Shown: positions 1 to 8,785 of the stretch, piece by piece | Layout: every line of letters starts with the position of its first letter | Position numbering within the stretch: position 1 is the stretch's first letter | DNA from: Anaerobacterium chartisolvens | GTDB taxonomy: Bacteria > Bacillota > Clostridia > Acetivibrionales > DSM-27016 | Reading direction: 5' to 3' | Length of the DNA stretch: 64,000 nt | Assembly (NCBI RefSeq): GCF_003337415.1 | Contig: NZ_QPJT01000007.1 | Span: forward strand, 1 to 64,000 | Notes under the pieces: model-generated | Databases searched by the model: none | What the model saw: the letters and a program-made list of their open reading frames with translations, nothing else | What the model was told of the DNA's origin: nothing | Translations under genes and position numbers: made by a program

Positions 1-81
1 ACCCGTGCTTTGGCAGTCCTGCATCAGCAGGCTTACAAGTTCCATTTCCTTTTCTGTGAGAATGTTTTTTGACTGTCTCAT
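1..81 (-). CDS. IS256/mutator-type transposase, N-terminal 27 residues only (partial)
   Basis: The reading frame enters from the left edge on the minus strand and only its first 27 codons are inside the window. The visible peptide starts MRQSKNILTEKEMEL and ends with DCQSTG, which resembles from memory the start of clostridial IS256-family transposases. Two ATGs are possible (87 and 81); the GGAGG at 90-94 lies 8 nt before the ATG at 81 but only 2 nt before the one at 87, so 81 is chosen. About 40 bp upstream (118-130) is GTGTAAATGAC, a motif I associate with IS256-type termini. The family call rests on a short peptide and is moderate; the catalytic DDE residues lie outside the window. Confidence 0.5.
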   Translation of the reverse strand, partial: MRQSKNILTEKEMELVSLLMQDCQSTG

Positions 82-452
82 TTTCATAACCTCCGTTTGT
101 TTTATATGGAGATTATTGTCATTTACACGGATTGATATTCAGCCTCCGATGCTCAAAAAAACCTCAACACCAAATATCCTTCTCAATTGAAATCCGGAGA
201 AGAAAGAGTAATTGTTGATTTACTTGAATAATACACTTAACATCGTTAAAAGACGCCTGATTTTTCGTTCATCAGACGTCTTTTAAATCTATATATTCGT
301 ATTACCCTCTGCCGGTTGACATGTTTACTTCTACCATATCCTTACCGCAATACATACTTCAACCTCATTTATTTGCTCTTTATTCCTGAAATCATCACCA
401 TCTGCATTAAAACTACAAAACCTCGCAGACTGCTTAAATACTAGGATTTCAA
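82..452. other. Intergenic stretch between the IS-like gene and rlmCD
   Basis: No gene is supported here. It holds the likely upstream end of the IS256-type element (to about 135), an inverted repeat at 246-286, and about 160 bp of AT-rich sequence with no start codon plus ribosome site combination. A short minus-strand open frame near 330-450 has no start of its own and is not called. Confidence 0.6.
246..286. terminator. Inverted repeat, probable terminator downstream of rlmCD
   Basis: The arms TTAAAAGACG and CGTCTTTTAA continue inward as CTGA/TCAG with one mismatch and an 11-nt loop. The symmetry would work on either strand. It lies about 170 bp past the stop of the methyltransferase gene and also near the presumed IS end, so it could instead belong to that element. 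There is no long T run, hence moderate confidence. Confidence 0.4.
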
Positions 453-1820
453 CTAATTTATCCTTTGTATTCTTACCACGCACTCCACATGCCCCGTCCA
501 CGGGAACATATCCACCGGTTGCACCTCTTCAGCCCTATACCCATTATCCGCCAAATACCTCACATCCCTCGCCAGTGTGGCCGGATTACATGACACATAC
601 ACAATCCTTTTAGGCTCCATATCCACCAAGGTCTTCAGCAGCACCTCATCACAGCCCTTTCTGGGCGGATCTATCACCACAACATCAGCTCTGATGCCTT
701 CACGGTACATGTGAGGGATCACCTTCTCCGCCTCTCCTGCTATAAACTCCACATTGTCCACTTCATTTATTTTGGCGTTTAATCTGGCATCCACTATGGC
801 CGCTTCCACCACTTCTACACCATAGACCCTTTTAGCCCTCTGTGACAAAAACAGCGATATCGTTCCTATTCCGCAGTATAAGTCAAATACCGTCTCACTT
901 CCCGTAAGTCCCGAATACTCCAGCGCCTTACTGTATAACACCTCTGTCTGCACAGGATTTACCTGAAAGAACGATAGTGGGGATATCTCAAACCTGAACT
1001 TGCCTATATAATCTGTTATGGTATCCTTGCCGTAAATCTTCATACTCCTGTTTCCAAAGATGATATTTGTATTCGCAGTATTTATATTTAAATATATGCT
1101 CTTCACCTGCGGCATTTCCGAGATCAGCATCTGTATCAGCTTATCACGGGCAGGCAGGCGCTCGCCGTTAATAACTATAACTGCCATCACCTCATCTGTC
1201 CTGTATCCTATCCGAGTCACTATATGCCTTATCAGCCCATTGCCGGTACCCTCATCGTATCCGCGAACACCGCTGTCAACCATAAATTTTCTTACACACT
1301 CTCTTACTCTGTCACTGTAGGGATGCTGAATACCACATAAATTACCGTCAATGATATCATGGGACCTGGAGGCATAAAAACCCATGGAAACGCCGTCTCC
1401 TGCCATTCCCACAGGATATTGGGCTTTATTCCTGTACCCCGTACCATTGTCTTGCATACCTATTGTGTCACGTACCATTATATCCTCAAGCCTACCCAGC
1501 CTTTTAAGACTCTCTTTTACAACATTTGTTTTAAATTTAAGCTGGGCTTCATAACTCATATGCTGCAAGCTGCAGCCGCCACACCTTGCAGAGTGGACGC
1601 AAAACGGCTCTATGCGTTCCGGTGATGCCGTCTGTATATTAATTAGCTTGCCTATCCCATAACTTTTATTAACCTTAATTATTTTTACCTCTGCAACCTC
1701 TCCCTGAAGGGCCCTGTCCACAAATACAGTAAAATTATCTATCCTGCCCACTCCCTGCCCCTCATGAGACATTCCCGTAATCTCCATAACATAATTTTCA
1801 TTCTTTTTAATCTGCGACAC
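453..1820 (-). CDS. rlmCD: 23S rRNA (uracil-5-)-methyltransferase, RlmCD/RumA type
   Basis: SAM-dependent TrmA/RumA-family enzyme that makes 5-methyluridine in 23S rRNA. The 455 residues show an N-terminal TRAM-like region, four cysteines fitting the iron-sulfur site (C74, C80, C83 and C162), the SAM loop DLYCGIGT (313-320), DPPRKG at 384-389 and the catalytic-cysteine motif SCNPATLARD with C411. All key residues are present. In Firmicutes one enzyme of this type usually modifies two sites, so RlmCD is a reasonable name, but TrmA-family paralogues cannot be excluded. The start is GTG, preceded at some distance by AAAGGGCGG; a later ATG at codon 12 lacks a ribosome site. It appears monocistronic, following the terminator of the sigma/anti-sigma pair. 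Confidence 0.9.
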   Translation of the reverse strand: MSQIKKNENYVMEITGMSHEGQGVGRIDNFTVFVDRALQGEVAEVKIIKVNKSYGIGKLINIQTASPERIEPFCVHSARCGGCSLQHMSYEAQLKFKTNVVKESLKRLGRLEDIMVRDTIGMQDNGTGYRNKAQYPVGMAGDGVSMGFYASRSHDIIDGNLCGIQHPYSDRVRECVRKFMVDSGVRGYDEGTGNGLIRHIVTRIGYRTDEVMAVIVINGERLPARDKLIQMLISEMPQVKSIYLNINTANTNIIFGNRSMKIYGKDTITDYIGKFRFEISPLSFFQVNPVQTEVLYSKALEYSGLTGSETVFDLYCGIGTISLFLSQRAKRVYGVEVVEAAIVDARLNAKINEVDNVEFIAGEAEKVIPHMYREGIRADVVVIDPPRKGCDEVLLKTLVDMEPKRIVYVSCNPATLARDVRYLADNGYRAEEVQPVDMFPWTGHVECVVRIQRIN

Positions 1821-1888
1821 CTGTTCAAAACCGCCCTTTCCCGGTACTATACAGCAATATAAATTTTATTTAAGCATTCTTATTATAC

Positions 1889-1916
1889 CAAAAAAAATAG
1901 TCCCCCTAAAGGGACT
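1889..1916 (-). terminator. Rho-independent terminator after the anti-sigma-like gene
   Basis: On the minus strand AGTCCC and GGGACT pair around a short loop and are followed by eight Ts. It closes the sigma factor / membrane protein transcript before rlmCD. Confidence 0.7.
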
Positions 1917-2001
1917 TAAATATTTGAATCAGTATGCCATTATCAACCATTATTCCATATTTTAGTATATGTTATTCCTAAAGTCCAGTTATTTCCCGCA
2001 T

Positions 2002-2910
2002 TTACTTTATGGATTCGGCAATTTTAATCAGCTCGCCTTTGTCATCTTCTGTCCAGGTCATCATATAAAGCACATCTCCTGACTCCCATTCAATAGTCCT
2101 GTCATTAGATATTACAGCAGCCACACCATTAATTTCCACCTGTTCAAATTCCCCACCCGTGCCATTTTCATAGGCCGTCTCTTCATCAGCAAAACGCTGC
2201 TGCATAAAAATCCTCTTTCCCGTTGCCTCATTCGTAAAATACAAGCTGACATATTTTCCGCTCACAGCACCATTCTCATCTTTATAAAGCTCTGCCTTAT
2301 AGAACTTATAGCCTTCCGGCAAATAACCGGGGAGTATTACCTTAAAGCAGGTATATTCATTTAGTTCGTCAGCATTTTTTATTTCCAAAATAGATTCCTT
2401 CCGCATTTTTTCCGTTTGACCGGCTGAAACATCAGTCCCATCTTCACTAACTATCATATACATTGAATCCTCATACTCTTGTAGCAGCTTTCCGTTGTCA
2501 TCCTTAAGCTCCTCCGGAATAGCGTCAGGACCTATTTTATCAGCATCAAACTGTATAACGGTTATATGCCCTAGAGAAATAGATTTTTTTATTCCTTCAA
2601 GTACATTTTGTGCAAACGTCGTCTGCATTAAAGAAATACTAACGGCAAATACCAGCGTAAATGATACCGCCACAGTGGCAACACGCCTGATTCTATTTGA
2701 ATTTTTCATAACACGCTCTCCTCTGCTTCCATTTATATTTTCCTGAACCTTTCTGTATATGCCTTGCTTATTGCTGCACTTACTGAAATCCTTTCCAGCT
2801 AAAATGCCGCTCAGCTCTAAAAGCTCTCTGTCTCTTCCATATTCCGATACAGCACCTGTATCGACTTCCGTTCCATATAAAACACTTTCTTCAGTACGGA
2901 ATTTTCCCAT
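2002..2910 (-). CDS. Membrane protein with DUF4367-like domain, probable anti-sigma factor
   Basis: A 302-residue protein with a cytoplasmic N-terminal part of about 70 residues, one membrane helix at about 76-98, and an extracytoplasmic C-terminal domain. The C-terminal segment LPGYLPEGYKF (about 194-204) and the charged beta-rich region after it resemble DUF4367 domains of clostridial anti-sigma-like proteins. It starts 2 nt after the stop of the ECF sigma gene, with its ribosome site inside that gene, so the two are translationally coupled. The single-helix layout and the position directly after a sigma factor suggest that it holds the sigma factor inactive until an envelope signal is sensed. 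This role is inferred from context; no zinc-finger HxxxCxxC motif is seen. Confidence 0.7.
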   Translation of the reverse strand: MGKFRTEESVLYGTEVDTGAVSEYGRDRELLELSGILAGKDFSKCSNKQGIYRKVQENINGSRGERVMKNSNRIRRVATVAVSFTLVFAVSISLMQTTFAQNVLEGIKKSISLGHITVIQFDADKIGPDAIPEELKDDNGKLLQEYEDSMYMIVSEDGTDVSAGQTEKMRKESILEIKNADELNEYTCFKVILPGYLPEGYKFYKAELYKDENGAVSGKYVSLYFTNEATGKRIFMQQRFADEETAYENGTGGEFEQVEINGVAAVISNDRTIEWESGDVLYMMTWTEDDKGELIKIAESIK

Positions 2911-2912
2911 AG

Positions 2913-3473
2913 CTATATCTCACCTTTCATTTCATTTTTGAGCTTCCTCATAGTTCTATACAGGGTCACTCCCACATTGCTTTCGGTCATATGCAAAATA
3001 TCCGCAATCTCCCTGTTCTTAAGATTTCCTCCGAATCTAAGGGCTATGATATTTCTTTCCCTTGCGCTGAGGGTATTTAAAGCCCTTGAAAGCATGTCAT
3101 TGGTTTCTCCTTTTATCACCATACCCTCAGGGTCCTTCTTGCTTGAAACCAGCTCCCGAATAGACTCAAGAGAAAAAAGCCTTTGCTTTTTCTGTCCCCT
3201 GAAATGATCATTGACCACATTCCTGGCTATTGCAAATAGCCATACCTCAAAGGGCGATTTGCTTTTTTCATAAGTTGCTATTTTAAGCATAGCTTTTTCA
3301 AAGGCCTGACTCGTAAGATCCTCCGCCGTATACTGGCAATAGACACGATAATATATGTAATTGTAGACCCTCTTGTAGCAGGCTTCAAAAATACAGGAAA
3401 ATTGCTCCTCCTCACTTACCTTTTGCTCAATTTCTTTTCCAAACAAAGGATTACTCAACACATGCTGCTGCAT
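2913..3473 (-). CDS. ECF-type RNA polymerase sigma factor
   Basis: A 186-residue sigma-70-family factor with only regions 2 and 4. Region 2 includes YRVYCQYTAEDLTSQAFEKA and the segment FEVWLFAIARNVVNDHFR; region 4 includes ALNTLSARERNIIALRF and the helix-turn-helix around NREIADILHMTESNVGV. The length is normal for the family. It is the first gene of a two-gene operon with the membrane protein just downstream, the usual arrangement for a sigma/anti-sigma pair. A strong GGAGGGG lies upstream of the ATG. I cannot assign a known regulon, and I did not find a convincing autoregulated ECF promoter upstream. Confidence 0.9.
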   Translation of the reverse strand: MQQHVLSNPLFGKEIEQKVSEEEQFSCIFEACYKRVYNYIYYRVYCQYTAEDLTSQAFEKAMLKIATYEKSKSPFEVWLFAIARNVVNDHFRGQKKQRLFSLESIRELVSSKKDPEGMVIKGETNDMLSRALNTLSARERNIIALRFGGNLKNREIADILHMTESNVGVTLYRTMRKLKNEMKGEI

Positions 3474-3594
3474 GATTTTATAACCCCTCCTTCCTTGAAC
3501 CTGATTTCACTTAGCTAAGTAATTTCATATGTTAATACGGTAAGTTTTATTATTTCATTACAAAAGCAGTATAAATTAAATATAATTTTCATAC

Positions 3595-3628
3595 AAAAAC
3601 AGGGCCTCTGGAGTTATCCATAGCCCTG
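3595..3628 (-). terminator. Rho-independent terminator of the chemoreceptor gene
   Basis: On the minus strand CAGGGC...GCCCTG forms the outer stem, with TGGA/TCCA pairing inside it, followed by TTTTTG. It lies about 70 bp after the chemoreceptor stop. Confidence 0.75.
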
Positions 3629-3697
3629 CCGACTCTGTGCCTGTATAGAATTAATGCCAAACTTACGGCATCGTCACCCATGATACACTTCACCCCA

Positions 3698-6043
3698 TCA
3701 CATCTTAAACTGCCCGAGGGTGCCGTTCAGTTTTTTCGATACCTCGTCGAGCTGACCCGATAACGCCTCCATTTCTGACATCAGCCTTGTGTGATGCTCA
3801 AGGCTTTCACTTATATTCCTGCCTGTAGCAGCAGTCTCTCCCGCAGACCTTGCCACACCATCAACAATTTCTGCAAGCTGCTGCGCCGACTGCCTCTGCC
3901 TTTCCGATTGCTCGGCAGTGTTTTTTACAGACTCGACTACTACCCTTATGGAGTCAATTATCTCCGAAATGCTTCCCTTTACTTTATCAATCCTTGCAGC
4001 ACCCTCTCCAACACCCTGTGCTCCCTGATTGACACCCTTGACTGCACTCAGTATCCTGTTCTGTATTTCTCCTATCTGGGCCTTAATCTCTCCCGCCGCC
4101 CTGTTGCTCCCGTCCGAAAGCTTTCTTATTTCCTCGGCAAGTACCGTAAAGCCCTTTCCCTGCTGTCCCGCCCTGGCCGCTTCAATGGCGGCATTAAGAG
4201 CCAAAAGATTTGTTCTGGCCGCAATCTCTGTTATAGTATTTGTAATACTGCCTATCTTCTCTGAAGATTCCTCAAGCGCACCTATTGTAACCGCCGCTTC
4301 ACTTACGGTATCAGTAGCTCCCTTTATTACAGCCTGAGCCTCCAACACCTCCTTCTCTCCCGTGAAAGCCGCCTCAATAGCCTTCCTTCCGTCATCCATT
4401 ATCCTTGTAACCGCCTGTGATACACCCTCACTCCGCAGCGCCTCGGCACGGTGTCCGGTTAGGCCTTCCGAGGAAGCAGCACTGCGAGCCTCAGAGCCTG
4501 TTAAAACATTTTTCAATCCCTCTGAAATTTTAGCCGCATTGTCCCTGCCGGTGTCAAAGATCTCCCTCATCCTGTCCTTAAGAGTTCCTATCTCCCTGTT
4601 TGTAGTAATCACCTGGCCTATTATTTTCTGTTGTCCGTCCAGCACACTATTTACCTTTTGCCCAAGCTGCCCTATTTCATCGCTGCCTGTTACCTGCGCC
4701 CTTACTGTCAAATCTCCTTTTTCCGCTCTGTCCAAAAGACTCGTCATGCTCCTTATGGGGTTTATTATGCTTTTTGACAGCATAAAAGCAAATGCCATTC
4801 CGGCACAAAGCGAAAGAAAGGTAACAGCCGCAAGAGCCGCAATAATTTTAGTTTTTATATCTCTTGACTTTTCAACATCGTCCGCAAGGTATTCCGCAAA
4901 TGATTTCTCCAGCCTCGCTATGCCCTCCTTGTAGCGCGCAAGTATGTCCTCCGACTGGTTGTATTGCTCCGTTATCCGCTCATAATCCAGCCTTTTTATC
5001 TCCTTCTCAATGGAACCCATGCTCTTATCCATGCTCTCAGATGCAGCGATAACGCTTTCTAAAATGCTTTTTTCCTTCCCCCCAGGCACAGTTGACAATA
5101 TGCCGGCATACTGATCCGCCTTGGCGGCTGCCTCCTTATAGCCGTCAAACCCCTTTTCTGGCAATGCCACTCCCTCGCACATGCAGTAGTACTTCCTTTG
5201 AGTCCAATAAATAAGCCTGTTTATATCGGAGTAAATGTCCATTTCATTCCTTATAGATGAAATATCAATACCCTCCATAGAAAGCCTGGCTTCCTCTGAT
5301 CCCTTTTTTAAGGAAGAAACCTTCTGCTCTATCAAATCAAGGCCGGACTTAATATCCTCATCCGTGCCGGTATTTCCGGCGGTCATATCCTCGGAACCGG
5401 CTTGTGCCGGATGCTGTGCAATGATAACGGCCTTCTCCTTTAGACTTGCCGCAAGGCTCATAACCTCTCCCGCCTCGGCACTGCCCGGCGTCAATGCCTT
5501 AATCGACTTTTCAACGTCAGATACGGCATTTTCTATCCGCTTGTTCAATTTGTAATTTACAGAGTCTTTAAGTTGCTGCTGGAGGTTCAACGTATTTCTG
5601 GCATTTTCGGAGGCCTCTCCAAGAATGGAGCTTAGCCGGGGGCTTGACTGCTGCTTCACAGAATCGGAAATGCCTTTGTATAGGGAATAATATTCAGCAC
5701 TCAGCTTAAAGATAAGCCCTATATCCCTGTTATCCTTCTCCTTAAGCTGAGGTGCCTGACGTTTGAGCTCGTCCAGCTTATCTGCAACAGAAGCGTTCAA
5801 CCGCTCCATCTCGTCTGCAGAAGAAATATCATAATTGATAATGCTTTGTGAAATAAGCTGCTGCTCTCTTAAAATTGAATCCTTTACAGAACGGATAATA
5901 TCCTCCCGTGCCTTATTTTGATCGATGCTGTTTACCGCTCCTGAAATAACAGTATATCCCAACATGGAAGTTACCATGGAAATAACCGAAATAGCTATTA
6001 CGGCGGTAAACGCCATAAAAATCCTTTTCTTTACCTTTATCAT
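3698..6043 (-). CDS. Methyl-accepting chemotaxis protein
   Basis: A 781-residue transmembrane chemoreceptor. Membrane helix 1 is at about 8-33, a large mostly helical outside domain spans about 34-398, membrane helix 2 lies at about 399-422, a HAMP domain at 423-475 and the signalling domain after that. The highly conserved hairpin tip is at about 608-646 and contains [18 protein letters not shown]. The outside domain of about 365 residues is long, predicted coiled-coil-like, and I do not recognise a Cache or PAS fold in it, so the ligand is unknown. There is no C-terminal CheR-binding pentapeptide. The gene stands alone, with its own terminator; no other che genes are in the window. GAGGT precedes the ATG at a good distance. 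Confidence 0.95.
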   Translation of the reverse strand: MIKVKKRIFMAFTAVIAISVISMVTSMLGYTVISGAVNSIDQNKAREDIIRSVKDSILREQQLISQSIINYDISSADEMERLNASVADKLDELKRQAPQLKEKDNRDIGLIFKLSAEYYSLYKGISDSVKQQSSPRLSSILGEASENARNTLNLQQQLKDSVNYKLNKRIENAVSDVEKSIKALTPGSAEAGEVMSLAASLKEKAVIIAQHPAQAGSEDMTAGNTGTDEDIKSGLDLIEQKVSSLKKGSEEARLSMEGIDISSIRNEMDIYSDINRLIYWTQRKYYCMCEGVALPEKGFDGYKEAAAKADQYAGILSTVPGGKEKSILESVIAASESMDKSMGSIEKEIKRLDYERITEQYNQSEDILARYKEGIARLEKSFAEYLADDVEKSRDIKTKIIAALAAVTFLSLCAGMAFAFMLSKSIINPIRSMTSLLDRAEKGDLTVRAQVTGSDEIGQLGQKVNSVLDGQQKIIGQVITTNREIGTLKDRMREIFDTGRDNAAKISEGLKNVLTGSEARSAASSEGLTGHRAEALRSEGVSQAVTRIMDDGRKAIEAAFTGEKEVLEAQAVIKGATDTVSEAAVTIGALEESSEKIGSITNTITEIAARTNLLALNAAIEAARAGQQGKGFTVLAEEIRKLSDGSNRAAGEIKAQIGEIQNRILSAVKGVNQGAQGVGEGAARIDKVKGSISEIIDSIRVVVESVKNTAEQSERQRQSAQQLAEIVDGVARSAGETAATGRNISESLEHHTRLMSEMEALSGQLDEVSKKLNGTLGQFKM

Positions 6044-6228
6044 TCTTTTACCTCGCTTATAGGCTTCAATATTTGCTGGTATAAATAGGCTGTACCTGTT
6101 TCTGCCTGTATTGCAACACCTGAAACTGCATTAATATTCCACTTTTAATTCACAGTTAAATAATTCTATATTTTATTGCAAAATCCTTCTTTAAATAAGC
6201 CCTGCCGGCAAAAATACGCCAAATGTCC

Positions 6229-6256
6229 TATCTGCCAAAAACAACAGAATAAATTA
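6229..6256 (-). promoter_or_regulatory. Possible sigma-28 (SigD/FliA-type) promoter for the chemoreceptor
   Basis: On the minus strand TAAT and GGCAGATA are 16 nt apart, close to the motility sigma consensus TAAA-N15-GCCGATAA. The match has substitutions at both hexamers, so this is only suggestive; the assignment draws support from the gene downstream being a chemoreceptor. The resulting leader would be about 180 nt. Confidence 0.3.
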
Positions 6257-6413
6257 TTTGGTAAGCTTATTCTATATTGTAAATAATTTAAATATAATTT
6301 ATTAAATATGCTTAAAAAGGATTTTTTTATGTTTTGTAGAATATCTATTTACTATAGGGTATAATACTGGAAGGGATGGATATCGGTTAATAATCCTCTC
6401 CCTTAACGAATAC

Positions 6414-6463
6414 CCTATAAAAGCCTTAATTGCTCTTATAGGTCACGTAAAGCTATAGGCGGG
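6414..6463 (+). promoter_or_regulatory. Possible alternative-hairpin leader over the M23 ribosome site
   Basis: CCTATA at 6414-6419 is complementary both to TATAGG at 6437-6442 and to a second TATAGG at 6454-6459. The second pairing would bury the AGGCGGG ribosome site (6457-6463) of the M23 gene, the first would leave it free. The pairings are visible in the sequence; that they act as a switch is inference. The downstream copy sits in ACGTAAAGCTATAGGC, faintly like part of a GEMM-I aptamer, but the rest of that aptamer is missing. Confidence 0.3.
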
Positions 6464-6468
6464 TAATA

Positions 6469-7398
6469 ATGGAAAAAGGCAAAAGCAAGAGTGAGAAAAA
6501 ATACATATCGGTTGTGGTTATTCCTCATTGCTCAGACAGTATAAAAACATTAAAAATCAGCGGCCCCTATTCTAAGGCTTTAATAATGGGTTTGTTTGTT
6601 TTATTGTTTTTATCCCTTGCGTCGGCATCCTCCATAAAAGCGCTGAATGAGAATGCTCAGTTAAAAAAAGACATGCGGAAATTGCACAGCATGAACGCGG
6701 ATCAGCAAAAGCTTTTGAAGCGGCAATCGGAGCAAATACAATCCTTAACCGATAAGGAAGACTATATAAACTCCAAAATAGAGGATTTTACAAACAAATA
6801 TAAGGAAATGGCCGACGATTATATACAAAACCGCCCGGGTGAAATAAAAACAAACAGATCCGGCAATGCAAGCCTTCGCTCGGTATCGGGAGGCTTGGGC
6901 GAATTAAAGTCCCTGATAGAGGACCTAAACAACATAAATGCCGGAAATTCACGCCTTTTTAGGGAAATAACCGAAACTGAAAACAAGCTTAACGAATACA
7001 TATACACCATCCCCACGCTGTGGCCTGCAGAAGGCAAAATCACCTCGGGCTTTGGAAATCGGTCAGACCCTTTTACACGGAGGCAGAGCTTCCATGACGG
7101 AATTGATATCGCTGCTCCATACGGAAATGCGATACTTGCCTCAGCGGCAGGAGAGGTGATACTGGCAGAAAAAATAAATATATATGGATATACGGCCATA
7201 ATTGATCACGGCAATGGCATAGAAACCTTTTACGGTCACACATCCAAGCTGTTGGTAAAGAAGGGCCAGAGGGTAAAAAAGGGAGATGTAATAGCAAGAA
7301 TGGGGAACAGCGGAAGGAGCACAGGCACTCACCTGCACTTTAAAGTCACTCTTGGCGGCACGCCCGTAAATCCCATTGATTATTTAGATGAAAGATAA
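6469..7398 (+). CDS. Membrane-anchored M23 (LytM) family peptidoglycan endopeptidase
   Basis: A 309-residue protein with a short cytoplasmic tail (about 1-35), one membrane helix (about 36-54), a coiled coil (about 57-115) and a C-terminal LytM domain (about 185-305). The zinc site is complete: H209 and D213 in FHDGIDIA, H257 in YGHTS, and H288/H290 in THLHF. It should cut peptide crosslinks outside the membrane. The tail segment VVVIPHCSDSIKTLKI is conserved-looking and would face the cytoplasm. The bactofilin gene follows 21 bp downstream with its own ribosome site, so they form an operon. M23 peptidase-bactofilin pairs are known to act together in cell-shape control in other bacteria; that this pair does so is inferred. 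The start uses AGGCGGG five nt upstream. Confidence 0.9.
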   Translation: MEKGKSKSEKKYISVVVIPHCSDSIKTLKISGPYSKALIMGLFVLLFLSLASASSIKALNENAQLKKDMRKLHSMNADQQKLLKRQSEQIQSLTDKEDYINSKIEDFTNKYKEMADDYIQNRPGEIKTNRSGNASLRSVSGGLGELKSLIEDLNNINAGNSRLFREITETENKLNEYIYTIPTLWPAEGKITSGFGNRSDPFTRRQSFHDGIDIAAPYGNAILASAAGEVILAEKINIYGYTAIIDHGNGIETFYGHTSKLLVKKGQRVKKGDVIARMGNSGRSTGTHLHFKVTLGGTPVNPIDYLDER

Positions 7399-7419
7399 AT
7401 TATTTAAGGAGGAATTTTA

Positions 7420-7896
7420 ATGTTCGGACACAAAAGCAGCTCTTCACACGGCAATATTGATACCTTAATAGGTGTAAGTTCCATATTTGAAGGCAATATT
7501 CAATCTCAGGGAACAGTTAGAATTGACGGAAAGGTCATAGGAGATGTAAGGGTGGACGGTGACGTATTTTTAGGCTGCAGCGGAATGATAACAGGAAATA
7601 TTTATGCAACCAATGTTTATCTCTCAGGTGCTCTGGAAGGAAACATAACTGCATCCGGTTCATTAAAACTCCTTTCAACCGCAAAGCTGTACGGAGATAT
7701 TCAGGTACATAGCTTCATAGCGGATGAAGGGGGAGTTTTTGAGGGTAAGTGCAGCATGGTTGATACTACGGAGGAGAATCAGGTTTTCCTGCCGGAAAAT
7801 CCGTCTAAAAAATCCCTGACGGCAAAGGATTATAAAAAGAGCTCGGTGCTTGAGCAGGTATATGAGGACAGAAAAAATGAATTAACTACCGATTGA
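7420..7896 (+). CDS. Bactofilin, polymer-forming cytoskeletal protein
   Basis: A 158-residue bactofilin (DUF583). The central 100 residues form the typical right-handed beta-helix pattern of repeated hydrophobic-glycine turns, as in GTVRIDGKVIGDVRVDGDVF and SGALEGNITASGSLKL. The flanking tails are short and disordered-looking, and no membrane segment is present. Bactofilins polymerise on the inner face of the membrane and recruit cell-wall enzymes; the preceding gene encodes a membrane M23 peptidase that is the obvious partner. The end overlaps the end of the convergent YunB-like gene by 11 bp. AAGGAGG stands 9 nt before the ATG. Confidence 0.93.
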   Translation: MFGHKSSSSHGNIDTLIGVSSIFEGNIQSQGTVRIDGKVIGDVRVDGDVFLGCSGMITGNIYATNVYLSGALEGNITASGSLKLLSTAKLYGDIQVHSFIADEGGVFEGKCSMVDTTEENQVFLPENPSKKSLTAKDYKKSSVLEQVYEDRKNELTTD

Positions 7897-8509
7897 GCGG
7901 TTGGACTATTGTCCAATCCTCTTTTAGGGCTGTGGCTCCTTTTGTTGCAACACCCCATTGTGTAATAGGTATGACTGTTACAAACTCCTCGGTTTTTTCT
8001 CTGAAAAGAATTTTAAAGGTTACTTTATGTTTTACATAAATACTCATTGTATGCCTTACGGTACTGAGCCGCTGTGTTTTCAACCCCGGCTCGATTGAAG
8101 CATGAGTGTCTGTATAAATCGCTACCTTAATTATAAGCCCTTTTTGGCTATCCTTATAAAACCCCGTTCCTAAAAGACCGGCAGCAGGTATTTTTATATA
8201 GCCATTATTTTCTGAACCCATCCCGGCATTGATACCTTTTTCTACTTTATGACAAAGCTCCTGAAGCATTTTTGTATTATTTACGTCGGTAATGCCTTCT
8301 ACTGCCGTCCTTGCTTGCTGTACGGCTATTTTTTCAACCTTCGGCGCATAGAAGTCTTTAAGGTATAAACCTATTCTATTTTCTGCATAAATTAATGCTG
8401 AAAGAAATATAATAGCTATGCATAATATTCTTAAATATGTATGAAAGCTTTTGCAGTTCCTTTTCTTAAAATATAGCATTCTGCGGTAAGACATACTATT
8501 ATTAAGCAT
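7886..8509 (-). CDS. YunB-like sporulation protein
   Basis: A 207-residue protein with one N-terminal membrane helix (about 24-41) and an outside domain. The segment with KTQRLSTVRHTMSIYVKHKV followed by TEEFVTVIPITQWGV matches the general pattern of YunB, a mother-cell sporulation protein of unknown function, but it is shorter than the Bacillus protein (about 250 residues). The ATG at 8509 is preceded by GAAGGGG. Upstream, on the minus strand, AC and CATA stand 17 nt apart, as in sigma-K promoters (AC-N17-CATA); this is weak support for late sporulation expression. A different YunB-type or unrelated membrane protein remains possible. Confidence 0.6.
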   Translation of the reverse strand: MLNNSMSYRRMLYFKKRNCKSFHTYLRILCIAIIFLSALIYAENRIGLYLKDFYAPKVEKIAVQQARTAVEGITDVNNTKMLQELCHKVEKGINAGMGSENNGYIKIPAAGLLGTGFYKDSQKGLIIKVAIYTDTHASIEPGLKTQRLSTVRHTMSIYVKHKVTFKILFREKTEEFVTVIPITQWGVATKGATALKEDWTIVQPLNR

Positions 8510-8785
8510 AATAAAACCCCTTCACCTTCATATTATGGAATAAAGAGCTTTTGTGTGCTTAACAAATTCTCAAGGTGTCATTTCCTCTCATGATAGAAAT
8601 TCCGTAAAACAGGGAAAAATATGTTACAAGCATTGTAATACTTTATTAATTATGCGTCAATTATGCATTAAAAGGTTTTTATGATATAATATAACCGAAA
8701 TTATGGTTTTATTAATTTTGAAATAGTGTGTCTGCCGGATAAACTCCGTTACATGACACAAAGGGATACATTGAAGGAGGCATAT

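Larger units (their letters stand above)
6044..6468. other. Divergent control region between the chemoreceptor and the M23 gene
   Basis: This 425-bp AT-rich stretch holds signals for both flanking genes: a possible sigma-28-type site facing the chemoreceptor (6229-6256), a TATAAT at 6360-6365 facing the M23 gene, and complementary segments at 6414-6459 that can form alternative hairpins next to the M23 ribosome site. No gene is seen. Confidence 0.6.

Noticed and set aside
300-452. Short open minus-strand frame after rlmCD that reads like a protein C-terminus
   Set aside because: No start codon of its own and it is too short to compare; it could be a decayed gene end, but nothing supports that.
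6398-6468. c-di-GMP-I (GEMM) riboswitch before the M23 gene
   Set aside because: Only ACGTAAAGC resembles the aptamer; the second helix would run into the coding region, so no riboswitch is called.
8726-8785. Earlier start of the class A PBP
   Set aside because: No ribosome site there, while GAAGGAGG directly precedes the ATG at 8786.
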